A stretch of 64,000 nt of DNA from Planctomycetota bacterium (GTDB lineage Bacteria > Planctomycetota > UBA1135 > GCA-002686595). Location: NCBI GenBank assembly GCA_020638875.1, contig JACKHS010000006.1, forward strand, positions 62,001 to 126,000, written 5' to 3'. The position numbers and the translations under genes are program-made. Below are positions 52,784 through 61,753 of the stretch, one piece after another (the first letter of the stretch is position 1; the number at the start of each line of letters is the position of its first letter). The notes under the pieces were generated by a model. That model ran no database searches. It saw only the letters and a list, made by a program, of their open reading frames with translations, and was not told the DNA's origin.

Positions 52784-54691
52784 TCAGGGAGCCGTCTCGA
52801 CGGCCGACTGCAGCATCAGCGCGAGGTCGTCCGCGGGGACCTTGCCCAGGGCGATCGCGTGCCACTTGCCGACCTGCGCCTCGGCCACGTTCCAGCGACC
52901 GCCCGCGTAGACGCGCAGCGTGTCGTTCTTGGCCGCGATGGACGCCTGCGTGCTCGCGCTGTCGGCGGCGAACAGGAAGTGCACTTCGTCCACGCCGTCG
53001 CCGTACGTGAGTCGCGCCCAGGTCCCGCTCACGCCCGGCACACCGCTGATCGTCGCGGCGCGCACGAAAGTGAAGCCCGCCGGCGGCGCGCTCGGGCGCA
53101 GGAGCTCGAAGCCGTAGCTGCTCGAGTCCGCGGGGTTGAACGGCACCGCGCGGCTCGCGCCGCCCGAGAAGGCCTGGTTCGTCAGGTCGGGCCCGTAGAC
53201 GATGTCGAGGAACTCGACGCGCGCGAGCAGGACGCCGGACGACGACAGCTCCTCCTCGAAGAGCACGACCGCCGTGACCGGGTCGACCGCGATCGTGTAG
53301 CGGCTGCCCGTGCCGTCGAGGCGGCTGATGTCGAAGACCGTCGCGATGACGCCGGCGACGATCGTCTGCGTGCTGCGCTCGACGACCCGGTAGTTCTGCC
53401 AGAAGCGCGGCTCGCTGCGGATGCCGAAGTCGCGCGAGCGGAAGTCGAAGCCGGACCGCACCGACTGCAGGAGCGCGAACAGCTCCAGCTCGTCGGTGCT
53501 CATCGCGGGCGTGAGGACGCTCTCGACCTGGAGATCGAACTTGCCGTTGCCGTCGGTGACGATCGCCTCGACGTACTCGAGCGGCGTCCAGAGGTCGCCC
53601 TGCTGGAGGGTCTGCCACACGCGCCGGTGTCCGAGAACCGACTCCTGGGTGAGCGCCGAGGAGATCCGGTCGATCAGCGGGGAGCTGGTCACCGCGAGCT
53701 GGCCGGGCGGCGCGCCGCCGTTCGGCGCCGCGGCGATCGGCGTGCGCGCGCTCGTCGTGGACGTGGAGGCGCCGCCGGTCGCGGTCGTGCTCGTGCCCGA
53801 GCTCACGCCGCTCGTCCCGCCGCCGCCCGTGCCGCCGACGCGGCCGGCGTGGCCGCGGAGCTCGCCGTCCGTGGGCAGGACGCGCCGCAGGTCGTCGAGC
53901 GCGCCGCCGCCGGAGGCGTCGAACACGCCGCGCGCCTCGGGGCTGAGGGCGGCCGGGCTCTCGAGGGCGACCTGCGCCAGCGTCGCGAAGGGCTGCATCG
54001 GCTGGGCGGCGCCGGGGCGCAGACCGGCCCACAGCGCGAGGGCCGCGGCGCCGGCCAGGAAACCGGCGGCCACGCGACGGAGCGGGAAGCGCCGGGGCGC
54101 CAGGGCGGCCAGGTCGGCCGCGACACGCTCGCGCAGCGCGGCGGGGGCCGCCAGGCGGCCGAGCTTGTTCAGCAGGTGGCGCGCGGCGACGCCCTCGAGG
54201 TCGGCGACCTCCGCGGCGACGCGCGGGTCCAGCTCGTCCGGCGCGGTGCGCGCGGGCAGCCGGCCCTCCTCGCGCAGCTCGTCGAAGAGCAGCTCCAGAC
54301 GCAGATCGAGCTCGCGCGGCGCGCCCTGTCCGGCGACGCTGGCGAGCTCGGCGACGGCGCGATCCGCACGCGCGCCAGCATGTAGCGCGGCCACCACGCG
54401 GCCCTCGAGGTCGCGCGGCGCGGCGGGAGCGGTCAGGGAGGCGAGGGCGCTCGCGGCGCGACGCTCGCGGGCCTCGTCGCCGAAGCTGCGCGTCACGGCC
54501 TCCGCCAGCGCGGCGGGCGCGGCGACGCTCGCCAGCCCTTGCAGCGCGCGAACCTGGTGCTCGAGGCGCTGCGCCAGGGCGGCGCAGGCCGAGCAGCTCG
54601 CCAGGTGTGCCTCGAGCTCCGGCGACCACGGGCGCGCCGCGCGGACGTCGTCCGCGAGGAGCTCGTGCAGGGTGTCGCAGGGGTGAGGCAT
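52784..54691 (-). CDS. Zinc-finger anti-sigma-type membrane protein with large periplasmic domain
   Basis: The 635-residue protein begins MPHPCDTLHELLADD. HLASCSACAAL is the HxxxCxxC site of zf-HC2/ZAS anti-sigma domains. Helical repeats follow (about 60-200), then one TM helix (AAGFLAGAAALALWAGL). A periplasmic half of about 400 residues is rich in beta structure (FDFRSRDFGIRSEPRFWQNY, TIVAGVIATVFDISRLDGTG). It starts 48 bp after the ECF sigma gene, so it is very likely its membrane-bound inhibitor. The periplasmic part is unusually long for an anti-sigma factor, suggesting direct sensing or a second function. Confidence 0.8.
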   Translation of the reverse strand: MPHPCDTLHELLADDVRAARPWSPELEAHLASCSACAALAQRLEHQVRALQGLASVAAPAALAEAVTRSFGDEARERRAASALASLTAPAAPRDLEGRVVAALHAGARADRAVAELASVAGQGAPRELDLRLELLFDELREEGRLPARTAPDELDPRVAAEVADLEGVAARHLLNKLGRLAAPAALRERVAADLAALAPRRFPLRRVAAGFLAGAAALALWAGLRPGAAQPMQPFATLAQVALESPAALSPEARGVFDASGGGALDDLRRVLPTDGELRGHAGRVGGTGGGGTSGVSSGTSTTATGGASTSTTSARTPIAAAPNGGAPPGQLAVTSSPLIDRISSALTQESVLGHRRVWQTLQQGDLWTPLEYVEAIVTDGNGKFDLQVESVLTPAMSTDELELFALLQSVRSGFDFRSRDFGIRSEPRFWQNYRVVERSTQTIVAGVIATVFDISRLDGTGSRYTIAVDPVTAVVLFEEELSSSGVLLARVEFLDIVYGPDLTNQAFSGGASRAVPFNPADSSSYGFELLRPSAPPAGFTFVRAATISGVPGVSGTWARLTYGDGVDEVHFLFAADSASTQASIAAKNDTLRVYAGGRWNVAEAQVGKWHAIALGKVPADDLALMLQSAVETAP

Positions 54692-54739
54692 GGAAGGCGT
54701 GCTGGAAATCGAAGGGGCGGACCTAGGCTGATCTCGGCA

Positions 54740-55354
54740 TCAGCCGAGGTAGTGCTTGTCCAGTACCGGGGTCAGTTCCCGATCGAGAGCCTGGTGGGCT
54801 CGCGCCAGGCGGGACTTGACGGTGCCGAGCGAGATCTGGAGGGACTGGGAGATCTCCTCGTAGCTGAGGCCCTCGATGTAGCGCAGCACGGTGATGGCGC
54901 GCATCTTCGGGGACAGGCGGAGGATGGCGTGCTGGATCTCCTCCTCGAGCTCGTGGCGGCCGGCGACGCGGTCCGGGGTCTCGGCGGCTTCGCCGGCCAG
55001 CTCCAGGCCGGGGCCCTCGCTCCCGGGGCCTTCGACCTCGCGCAGACCGTCGAGGGAGGCGACCCAGCGGCTCGAGACGCGGCGCTTCAGGTCGATGCTG
55101 GCGTTGACCGCGATGCGGTAGACCCAGCTCGAGAACTTCGACTCGTAGCGGAACTCCCCGATCTTGCGGAAGAGGATCCCGAAGGTCTCCTGGGCGGCGT
55201 CGAGCGCGTCGGTGTGGTTGCCGGTGATGCGGTAGCAGACGTTGTAGACCCGGTCCTTGTACTGCTCGTACAGGTCGCGGAACGAGCCCTCGAGCCCCGT
55301 GGCGGGGGTTTCCTGGCAACGCGCCACGAGGTCCTTGTCCGGGTCACTCTTCAT
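54740..55354 (-). CDS. ECF sigma factor (RpoE-like)
   Basis: The 204-residue protein has region 2 (FRDLYEQYKDRVYNVCYRITGNHTDALDAAQETF...KFSSWVYRIAVNASIDLKRR) and region 4 (LSPKMRAITVLRYIEGLSYEEISQSLQISLGTVKSRLARA). It belongs to the classic RpoE-like group, unlike the TIGR02999-type factors elsewhere in the window. The anti-sigma gene follows 48 bp downstream. A GGAACC-N16-CGTC sequence at 55376-55401 could be an autoregulated promoter. Confidence 0.93.
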   Translation of the reverse strand: MKSDPDKDLVARCQETPATGLEGSFRDLYEQYKDRVYNVCYRITGNHTDALDAAQETFGILFRKIGEFRYESKFSSWVYRIAVNASIDLKRRVSSRWVASLDGLREVEGPGSEGPGLELAGEAAETPDRVAGRHELEEEIQHAILRLSPKMRAITVLRYIEGLSYEEISQSLQISLGTVKSRLARAHQALDRELTPVLDKHYLG

Positions 55355-55375
55355 GAGGGCACTCTGGGCTACGAG

Positions 55376-55401
55376 GACGGAAAGCAGGTGCCCGCGGTTC
55401 C
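55376..55401 (-). promoter_or_regulatory. Candidate ECF-type promoter of the sigma/anti-sigma operon
   Basis: On the minus strand GGAACC (55401-55396) and CGTC (55379-55376) are separated by 16 bases. This matches the GGAAC...GTC pattern of many ECF promoters, 21 bases before the ATG at 55354. The region is relatively AT-rich (TTGAAAACAC nearby). The rest of 55355-55609 shows no gene. Confidence 0.4.
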
Positions 55402-55609
55402 CTGATCTTCAGGGTTCAAGTCGTTGAAAACACGGACTTTGCGAGGAATCGAGCGCCTCCGACCCGTGATCTCGCCGACGCCGGGCGAGGAATCTGCATC
55501 GAAGGGCGGTCCGGGACGGGCTCGGCAGACCCGGCGAAAGCGGGCCCCAAACGTCGTCGGGGCCGCCGGCTCACGCGAGCGACCCCGATCCCGACGGCTC
55601 CCTGCGGGC

Positions 55610-56662
55610 TCAGTAGCCGACCAGGCCCAGCGGGTCGAAGGTGCGGAACGTGTCCCCCACCGAGGCGGAGCAATCCGCCCGGCAGCTCGCGTCCCAGCCC
55701 TCGAGGCAGTCCGCGCCCACCACTTCGTGGGTCACGACGCCGTTGGAGACGGCCACGGGCACCGTCAGCTGATAGCAGATCTCCCCAGGCGTCCAGGTCG
55801 CGGGGATGTCCCCTCCGCCGCCCGGCGGGATGGGGTTGTAGAGCGAGGTGTGGCCCGGACCGGACATCGGCAGGGCCGCCGCGGTCGTGGACGCGGAGAC
55901 CAGCAAGCGCGGCTCCTGCATCAGCACCTCGACGCCGTCGCGCACCTGCAGGTCGGCGGCGGCGGCGCCGACGACCACCGACGGGCCCAGGTCGACCAGG
56001 GTCGAGAAGACCGAGAGCTCGCCGATCGAGCGCACCATGCGCTGGTCGAGCGGCGCGTCGACGAGCACCACCACGCCGCCCGGCGCGGCCGTCGGCACCT
56101 GCACGATGGTGCTGGCGCCGAGGTAGCTGCTCGGGGGCAGTTGAACGACACGGCCCGCGGCGACGACGCCGAGCTGCATCGTGCGGCTCGCGAGGTTGCC
56201 GTCGGCCAGATAGATCGCGACGACGGTGCGCAGCTCGCCGTTCTCGCCGCGAGCGGTCATGCCGATGTCGGTCGCGGCCGGCAGCGGCGTGCTCTTGGCG
56301 TCCATCGGGCGACTGTGGCGCGCGAGCTCCTCCGCGTCGGAGAAGCCGTCGCCGTCGGTGTCCGCGAAGAACGGCGAGGAGCCCATGACGCGCTCCTGTT
56401 CGTCCGTCAGGCCGTCGCCGTCGGCGTCGACCAAGTGCGGCCCGGAGGCCAGCAGCGCCTGCGGGCCGAAGCCGACGCCGCGCGCGCTCAGGGGGGCACC
56501 CTCGTCCGCCTCGCCGGTGGCGGCGAGATGCAGTCCCAGCACGAGGGCGGCCGCGAGGGGAACGACCGCGCCGATCCAGGTCTGCGAGACCTGCAGCGAG
56601 GCCACTCGGCTCCGTGCGGAGACACGAGCGGCCCGTGCCTGACTGAAGGGGGATTGGGTCAT
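55610..56662 (-). CDS. Membrane-anchored protein with thrombospondin type 3 calcium repeats
   Basis: The 350-residue protein has an N-terminal anchor (VSQTWIGAVVPLAAALVLGLHLAA). Two DxDxDG repeats follow (LVDADGDGLTDEQERVMGSS and FADTDGDGFSDAEELARHS), typical calcium-binding TSP3 motifs. A beta-rich domain (TMQLGVVAAGRVVQLPPSSYLGASTIVQVP) and a Cys-containing end (CLEGWDASCRADCSAS) complete it. It probably faces the periplasm or cell surface. The function is unknown. It is upstream of the ECF sigma operon on the same strand and may be a target or sensor component. Confidence 0.7.
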   Translation of the reverse strand: MTQSPFSQARAARVSARSRVASLQVSQTWIGAVVPLAAALVLGLHLAATGEADEGAPLSARGVGFGPQALLASGPHLVDADGDGLTDEQERVMGSSPFFADTDGDGFSDAEELARHSRPMDAKSTPLPAATDIGMTARGENGELRTVVAIYLADGNLASRTMQLGVVAAGRVVQLPPSSYLGASTIVQVPTAAPGGVVVLVDAPLDQRMVRSIGELSVFSTLVDLGPSVVVGAAAADLQVRDGVEVLMQEPRLLVSASTTAAALPMSGPGHTSLYNPIPPGGGGDIPATWTPGEICYQLTVPVAVSNGVVTHEVVGADCLEGWDASCRADCSASVGDTFRTFDPLGLVGY

Positions 56663-56885
56663 GTGAAGGAGTCGACGCCTGGGAGTCGGGGAGGGATCGA
56701 CGAGCCGAGGCGGTCCCGCTACCCGGGCAGAATGCCTAGATACCGGGGACCCATAAGGTTACCGATCATCCCGGGAGCTGACCAGATTCCGCTCGGAATC
56801 CAGGAACACCCCCTCTCCGGCGCCCGAAGGGCGGGTTCGCGGTTCCCCCCGGGCCCCCCGCTCCGTAGGATGCCGGGCCCTCTGC

Positions 56886-56962
56886 GCGCCCGTAGCTCAG
56901 TTGGATAGAGTGCTTGCCTCCGAAGCAAGAGGTCACAGGTTCGAATCCTGTCGGGCGCACCA
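56886..56962 (+). tRNA. tRNA-Arg (anticodon CCG)
   Basis: A 77-base cloverleaf: acceptor stem GCGCCCG/CGGGCGC with ACCA encoded, D-loop TAGCTCAGTTGGATAGA, anticodon stem CTTGC/GCAAG with loop CT-CCG-AA, and T-arm CAGG-TTCGAAT-CCTG. The CCG anticodon reads CGG Arg codons. Confidence 0.97.
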
Positions 56963-57267
56963 GCGGGCTCGGCCATGCCTCCGCGAGGGCCGCGGAGCCC
57001 GCGGGCCGGGCGACCGCGCGGCCCCCGCGCGCCCCCTCTCCCCCGCTCGATCCCGGGGAGCCCGGCGCGCACCGAAGGGGGCGTGAGCCCTCCGCCGCGT
57101 TCGCGGTCGAGCCGCGCAGCGACGGCGCGGACACGGGCGCCGACGGCGCGGGATGCGCGCTGCGCGGCCGCGGGCTATCCTCGACCCGGGGAGCGCGCCT
57201 CGACCCGAGGCGGCCCCGCACGACGCTGGTCGCGGCGCCTCGCCGCCGCGCACACCGGAGGACGGAG
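56963..57267 (+). other. 305-bp noncoding stretch after the tRNA
   Basis: GC-rich sequence without a credible gene; open frames here are Arg/Pro/Ala-rich shadows. GGAGGACGGAG just before 57268 is a good ribosome binding site for the beta-helix protein. I see no terminator, repeat or attachment-site duplication of the tRNA 3' end within the window. Confidence 0.6.
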
Positions 57268-58899
57268 ATGACCCTCACCTCGCACGCGTTCGGCTCGCTC
57301 GCAGCACTCGCCCTCGTGGCGCTCTCGCTCCCCGTGAGCGCGGCCGACTACTACGTCGACGCCGCGACCGGCAGCGACGCGAACGGAGGCACCGGCCCGA
57401 GCGACGCGTGGCGCACGCTCACGCACGCGGTGGTCGCCGTGCCGCTGCCGGGCCCGACCGAGACGCACGTCCTGCACGTGGCCGCGGGGCTCTACGACGC
57501 GGCCGGAGGCGAGGTGTTCCCGCTGGAGATGCGGCCGCGCCTGCAACTCGTCGGCGCGGGTGAGCCGCAGGACGTGGTGCTGTCCGGGACCGGCTCCGGC
57601 GCGCTGGTGCGCTTCACCTCCTCGCTCGCCGGCGACGGCTGGGGCTTCGACGAGGCGTCGCTGCTGCGCGGCCTGACGCTGCGTCACGCGGGCACGGGCG
57701 TCTCGCTGGGGTCCGACTGGCTGACGGTGGGCCCGCGGCTCGAGGACCTGCACATCACCGACATGACCGGCGCGGGCGTCGCGGCGAGCTGCGCCGGCTT
57801 CGGCGGCGCGGGAGCGTTCGCCCCGGTGCTCGAGCGCGTGGTGATCCAGCGCGCGTCGCCCTGCCTGTCCGCGAGCAACTTCAGCAACGGCGGCAGCAGC
57901 TCGGTGCGCCTCGTCGACTGCGTGCTGCGCGACGGGCCCGGCGACGGCATCCGCCTGGTCTCCGCGGGCGGCAACTCGGGGCTCGCGCTGAACGGACTGC
58001 GCGTGAGCGTGCGGCGTCACGGAGGCGACTCGCTGCGCTTCGAGTACACGAACGGCAGCACCGGCGCGGTGCACCTCGACGCGTGCGAGTTGATCGACAG
58101 CGCGGGGCACGGGCTGTACGTGCCGATCGACAACGGGCTCGGCGGCATCGTCTCGGTCGAGCTGCGCGCCTGCACCGTGAGCGGGCACGCGTTGAGCGGC
58201 CTCGGCGTCGCGCAGGACACCTTCAACCTCTTCGCCAACCACCCCACGCGGCTCGACTCGACGATCCTGTACGGCAACGGTGACGACCTGGTCGAGACGC
58301 CCGGCGATCCGTCCGTGCAGCAGGTGGTGAACTGCGACATCGGCGACGGCGACTACCTGGGCGTGACCGGCACGTTCGCGGCGGATCCGCGCTTCGTGGC
58401 GCCGGACAGGCACGACTACCGGCTGCGCTTCGGCAGCCCGTGCATCGACCGCGGCTCGCCCGGGCTGCTCGCGCCGGGAGAAGCGTCGCTGGGCGGCTTC
58501 GCGCCGCCGCTGGACGGCGACCTGGACCTCGTCGCGGCGGCCGACGTCGGCGCGCGCGAGTTCGCGCCGCTGCAGCTCGCGGGCAAGCCCGTGCTCGGCG
58601 CGACCGTCGAGCTCGAGTGCTGGGGTCCGACCGGCGCCGTCGCGCGCGTCTTCTGGAGCCGCGGCCCGCTGCTGGCCGCGCCGCAGGTGCTGCCCTTCGG
58701 CGAGCAGTGGCTCGCGCAGCCGATGGGGCTGGCGCTGGTCGCCACCGGGGCGAACGCCCCCGGCACGGTCGCGCTGCCGCTCCCCGCGAACCCGAGCTGG
58801 AGCGGCGTCACCTTCGGGTTCCAGGCGCTGGCCGGCACGCTCAGCGGCGCGCCGCTGCCGCAGGTGCTGACGAACCCGCTCGAGATGACGGTGCGCTGA
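57268..58899 (+). CDS. Secreted right-handed beta-helix protein (DUF1565-like)
   Basis: The ATG at 57268 follows a strong ribosome site and gives 543 residues with a signal peptide (FGSLAALALVALSLPVSA). The start of the mature protein, ADYYVDAATGSDANGGTGPSDAWRTL, is the hallmark of DUF1565/pectin-lyase-like proteins. Parallel beta-helix coils follow (LRGLTLRHAGTGVSLGSDWL, DSAGHGLYVPIDNGLGGIVS), then DPRFVAPDRHDYRLRFGSPCIDRG, the usual end of such domains. A C-terminal beta domain follows. It is likely an extracellular polysaccharide-binding or lyase-like protein; no catalytic residues are certain. Confidence 0.85.
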   Translation: MTLTSHAFGSLAALALVALSLPVSAADYYVDAATGSDANGGTGPSDAWRTLTHAVVAVPLPGPTETHVLHVAAGLYDAAGGEVFPLEMRPRLQLVGAGEPQDVVLSGTGSGALVRFTSSLAGDGWGFDEASLLRGLTLRHAGTGVSLGSDWLTVGPRLEDLHITDMTGAGVAASCAGFGGAGAFAPVLERVVIQRASPCLSASNFSNGGSSSVRLVDCVLRDGPGDGIRLVSAGGNSGLALNGLRVSVRRHGGDSLRFEYTNGSTGAVHLDACELIDSAGHGLYVPIDNGLGGIVSVELRACTVSGHALSGLGVAQDTFNLFANHPTRLDSTILYGNGDDLVETPGDPSVQQVVNCDIGDGDYLGVTGTFAADPRFVAPDRHDYRLRFGSPCIDRGSPGLLAPGEASLGGFAPPLDGDLDLVAAADVGAREFAPLQLAGKPVLGATVELECWGPTGAVARVFWSRGPLLAAPQVLPFGEQWLAQPMGLALVATGANAPGTVALPLPANPSWSGVTFGFQALAGTLSGAPLPQVLTNPLEMTVR

Positions 58900-58932
58900 G
58901 CGCACGGCCGCGCCCTGCGCGCGGCGATCGGT

Positions 58933-60096
58933 TCAGCTCCTGGACGCGACGCGCTCCAGCGCCGCCTCGACCTCGCCGAAGGTCGTCTCGCGGTCGAACT
59001 GCGCGCGGCGCGCGCGCCCCGCGGCGACGAAGCGCTCGCAGAGCGCGGGGTCGTCGAGCAGCCGCTGCACGGCCGCCGCGAGCTCCTGCGGGTCGTGCGG
59101 GTCGACGAGCAGCCCGTTCACCTCGTGCTCGACGACCTCGGGGTTGCCGCACACGCGACTGGCGATCATGGGCTTGTCGAGGTGCAGCACCTCGAGCAGC
59201 GTGTGCGACAGGCCCTCGTAGCGCGAGTTCAGCACGAACACGTCGCAGGCGCGCACCCACGTGGGGATCTTCGCGTGCGGCACGTTGCCGAGGAAGGTCA
59301 CGCGCTCGGCGATGCCGGTGTCGCGCGCGAGCTGCTTCCACGCCTCCTCCATGTCGCCGTCGCCGGCGATGAGCAGGTGCACGTCCGCGGGCAGCAGCGT
59401 CATCGCTTCGAGGATCCCGCCGACGCCCTTCCACACCATCAGGCGACAGATGGTGAGCACGTAGCGCTTGCCCTCGGCGAGCCCGAGCTCGGCGCGCGCG
59501 GCGGCGGTCGTCTGCGGCACGTCCTCGGGCTTCGGGCCGTGGTAGGCGTTGAAGACGCGCTGCACCTTCTCCGGCGGCACGCCGTGGTGCTGGATCAGGA
59601 TCTGCCGCAGGAACTCCGAGCACGAGATGATGTGCGCGCACCACGCCCACCAGCGGCGCTGCAGGAAGCGCGTCAGCCGCACCTGCCAGCCGTAGTCCTT
59701 GCCCTGGAAGGTCACGATGTCGTCGTCGCCGCACCAGCCCTTGCGGTGGGCGATCTCCCAGGCGCCGTCGACCATGATGCGGATCATCACGGGCTTGCCG
59801 CGCAGGCGCGCCGCGAGCACGTGCAGCAGCGCGAGGTGCTCCTGCACGTAGACCACGTCGCAGTCCCCGGCCTCGGCCAGCACCGCGAAGAAGGCCTTGA
59901 GGTAGCGCACCGGCAGCGGACCGCGCGGGATGGCGCGCACGGGGAACGCGTAGCCCTGCGGCTCGGGGTCCGAGCAGAAGGCGACGACCTTCACCCGGTG
60001 GCCGCGCTCGACGAGGAAGCGGCCCAGACTGGGCACGTAGACCGAAGGCCCGCCCAGGTCGGGCGGGAAGATCGGCGAGGTGATGAGGACGCGCAC
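58933..60096 (-). CDS. GT4-family glycosyltransferase
   Basis: The 387-residue protein begins MRVLITSPIFPPDLGGPSVYVPSLG, the acceptor-side Rossmann start of GT-B enzymes. The donor half has LTICRLMVWKGVGGILEAMTLLP, LLIAGDGDMEEAWKQLA and VFVLNSRYEGLSHTLLEVLHLDKPMIAS, with the ExxxxxxxE nucleotide-sugar site at EGLSHTLLE. It transfers sugars from nucleotide-activated donors, probably for cell-surface glycans. It starts 16 bp after the purF stop on the same strand and could be co-transcribed, though the pathways differ. Confidence 0.92.
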   Translation of the reverse strand: MRVLITSPIFPPDLGGPSVYVPSLGRFLVERGHRVKVVAFCSDPEPQGYAFPVRAIPRGPLPVRYLKAFFAVLAEAGDCDVVYVQEHLALLHVLAARLRGKPVMIRIMVDGAWEIAHRKGWCGDDDIVTFQGKDYGWQVRLTRFLQRRWWAWCAHIISCSEFLRQILIQHHGVPPEKVQRVFNAYHGPKPEDVPQTTAAARAELGLAEGKRYVLTICRLMVWKGVGGILEAMTLLPADVHLLIAGDGDMEEAWKQLARDTGIAERVTFLGNVPHAKIPTWVRACDVFVLNSRYEGLSHTLLEVLHLDKPMIASRVCGNPEVVEHEVNGLLVDPHDPQELAAAVQRLLDDPALCERFVAAGRARRAQFDRETTFGEVEAALERVASRS

Positions 60097-60112
60097 CGCC
60101 GCTCGCTCGATC

Positions 60113-61597
60113 TCAGGCGTTCACGGGCTCGTTGCGGTTCGCGCAACGGTCCCCCGCGATCCTCAGCAGGCGGTCGGCGGTGATGTCGCCGGTCGGGTAG
60201 TCGCCCGTGAAGCACGCGTTGCAGAAACCCTCGATCGCGTCGTTGCCCGCGCGCGCCGCCTCGTTCATGGCGTCGCGGTCGAGGTACATCAGGTAGTCGA
60301 CGCCGAGCTGCTCGGCGATCTGCTCGGTCGTGCGCCCCGTGGCGACGAACTCGGTCTTGGTCGCCATGTCGATGCCGTAGGGGCACGGCGCGACGAGCGG
60401 CGGCGAGGTCGACGCGAGGTAGACCTTGCGGGCGCCCGCGTCGCGCACCATCTGCACGATGCGCTTGGAGGTGTTGCCGCGCACGATCGAGTCGTCGACG
60501 AGCAGCACGTCCTTGCCCTCGAACTCGAGGCGGATCGGGTTGAGCTTGCGCCGCACCGACGAGCGCCGGCTCTTCTGGTTCGGCATGATGAAGGTGCGCC
60601 CGATGTAGCGGTTCTTCACCAGGCCCTCGCGGTACGGCAGGCCGAGGCCGTGCGCCATCGAGAGCGCCGCGTCGCGCGAGGAGTCGGGGATCGGCATGAC
60701 CGAGTCCGGGATCGGCGCGCCGGCCGCGCGCCACTGCTCGGCGAGCGCCTCACCGAAGCGCGAGCGCGTCTTGTAGACCGAGATGTCGTCCAGCATCGAG
60801 TCCGGGCGCGCGAAGTAGACCCACTCGAAGATGCACGGACGGTGCGGCTTGTAGGCCAGCTTGGCGATGTGCTTGCGGCGCTGCGCGTCGACGAAGATCG
60901 CCTCGCCCGGGCCGATGTCGCTGGTCTTCGTGTAGCCGTTGATGTCGAGCACCACGCTCTCGCTGGCGCACGCGAACCAGCGCCCCTCCTCGGTCTCCTT
61001 CTCGCCGAAGATGATCGGCTTGATGCCGTAGGGGTCGCGGAAGGCGACCATGCCGACGTCGGGCAGCGTCGCGACGACCGAGTAGGCGCCCTTCACGAGG
61101 TCGTAGACCGCGCTCACGGCGTGGAAGATGTCGTCCGGCTCGATGGCGCCGGACTTGCGCTCGCGCAGGCGCTCGTCGAGGGCGCGCGCGAAGACGAACA
61201 GCAGCACCTCGAGGTCGCACGAGGAGTTCAGGCGCGTGCGGTTGCCGCGGAAGAAGCCGTCGACCAGCTCGGCGTAGTTCGAGACGTTGCCGTTGTGCGC
61301 CATCGCGATGCCCACCGGGTAGGTCAGGTGGAACGGCTGCGCGTCGTCGTTGCGGTTGCCGCCGACGGTGGGGTAGCGCACGTGCCCCACGCCGAGGTTG
61401 CCGCGCAGGCGCTGCATGTTCTTCTCGTCGAAGACCTCCAGCACCAGGCCCAGGCCCTTCTTCACGTGGAAGGAGTCGGTGAAGGTCGTCATCCCCGCGG
61501 CGTCTTGACCGCGGTGTTGAACGGCCAGGAGGCCCTCGTAGATCTCACCCGAGACGTCGACGCCGTCCGGGCCGTAGATACCGATGAATCCGCACAT
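60113..61597 (-). CDS. purF: Amidophosphoribosyltransferase
   Basis: The 494-residue protein, of usual length, catalyses the first step of purine synthesis: PRPP plus glutamine to phosphoribosylamine. The N-terminal Ntn glutaminase begins MCGFIGIYG, with Cys2 becoming the nucleophile without a propeptide. GHVRYPTVGG and MAHNGNVSNYAELV follow. The phosphoribosyltransferase half has the PRPP loop VLLVDDSIVRGNTSKRIV, VYLASTSPPLVAPCPYGIDM and CNACFTGDYP. It acts in the cytoplasm. There are no purine genes next to it, as is common for dispersed pur genes. Confidence 0.97.
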   Translation of the reverse strand: MCGFIGIYGPDGVDVSGEIYEGLLAVQHRGQDAAGMTTFTDSFHVKKGLGLVLEVFDEKNMQRLRGNLGVGHVRYPTVGGNRNDDAQPFHLTYPVGIAMAHNGNVSNYAELVDGFFRGNRTRLNSSCDLEVLLFVFARALDERLRERKSGAIEPDDIFHAVSAVYDLVKGAYSVVATLPDVGMVAFRDPYGIKPIIFGEKETEEGRWFACASESVVLDINGYTKTSDIGPGEAIFVDAQRRKHIAKLAYKPHRPCIFEWVYFARPDSMLDDISVYKTRSRFGEALAEQWRAAGAPIPDSVMPIPDSSRDAALSMAHGLGLPYREGLVKNRYIGRTFIMPNQKSRRSSVRRKLNPIRLEFEGKDVLLVDDSIVRGNTSKRIVQMVRDAGARKVYLASTSPPLVAPCPYGIDMATKTEFVATGRTTEQIAEQLGVDYLMYLDRDAMNEAARAGNDAIEGFCNACFTGDYPTGDITADRLLRIAGDRCANRNEPVNA

Positions 61598-61753
61598 GGA
61601 GGCTGCTGTCGGGGTGCCCGGGGGCGCTGGGGAGCAGGTGGCGCGCCCAATCTAACCCACCGGCCGCGCGGCTCCGACCGCCCCGCCGCAGAAGTCTCCG
61701 CGCGCGGCGTGAAGGCTCGCCCCGCGACGGCGTAGGCTGCGCGCCGTCTCGCG

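Noticed and set aside
56886..57267. Integrated element using the tRNA-Arg as attachment site
   Set aside because: No integrase and no repeat of the tRNA 3' end were seen in the window.
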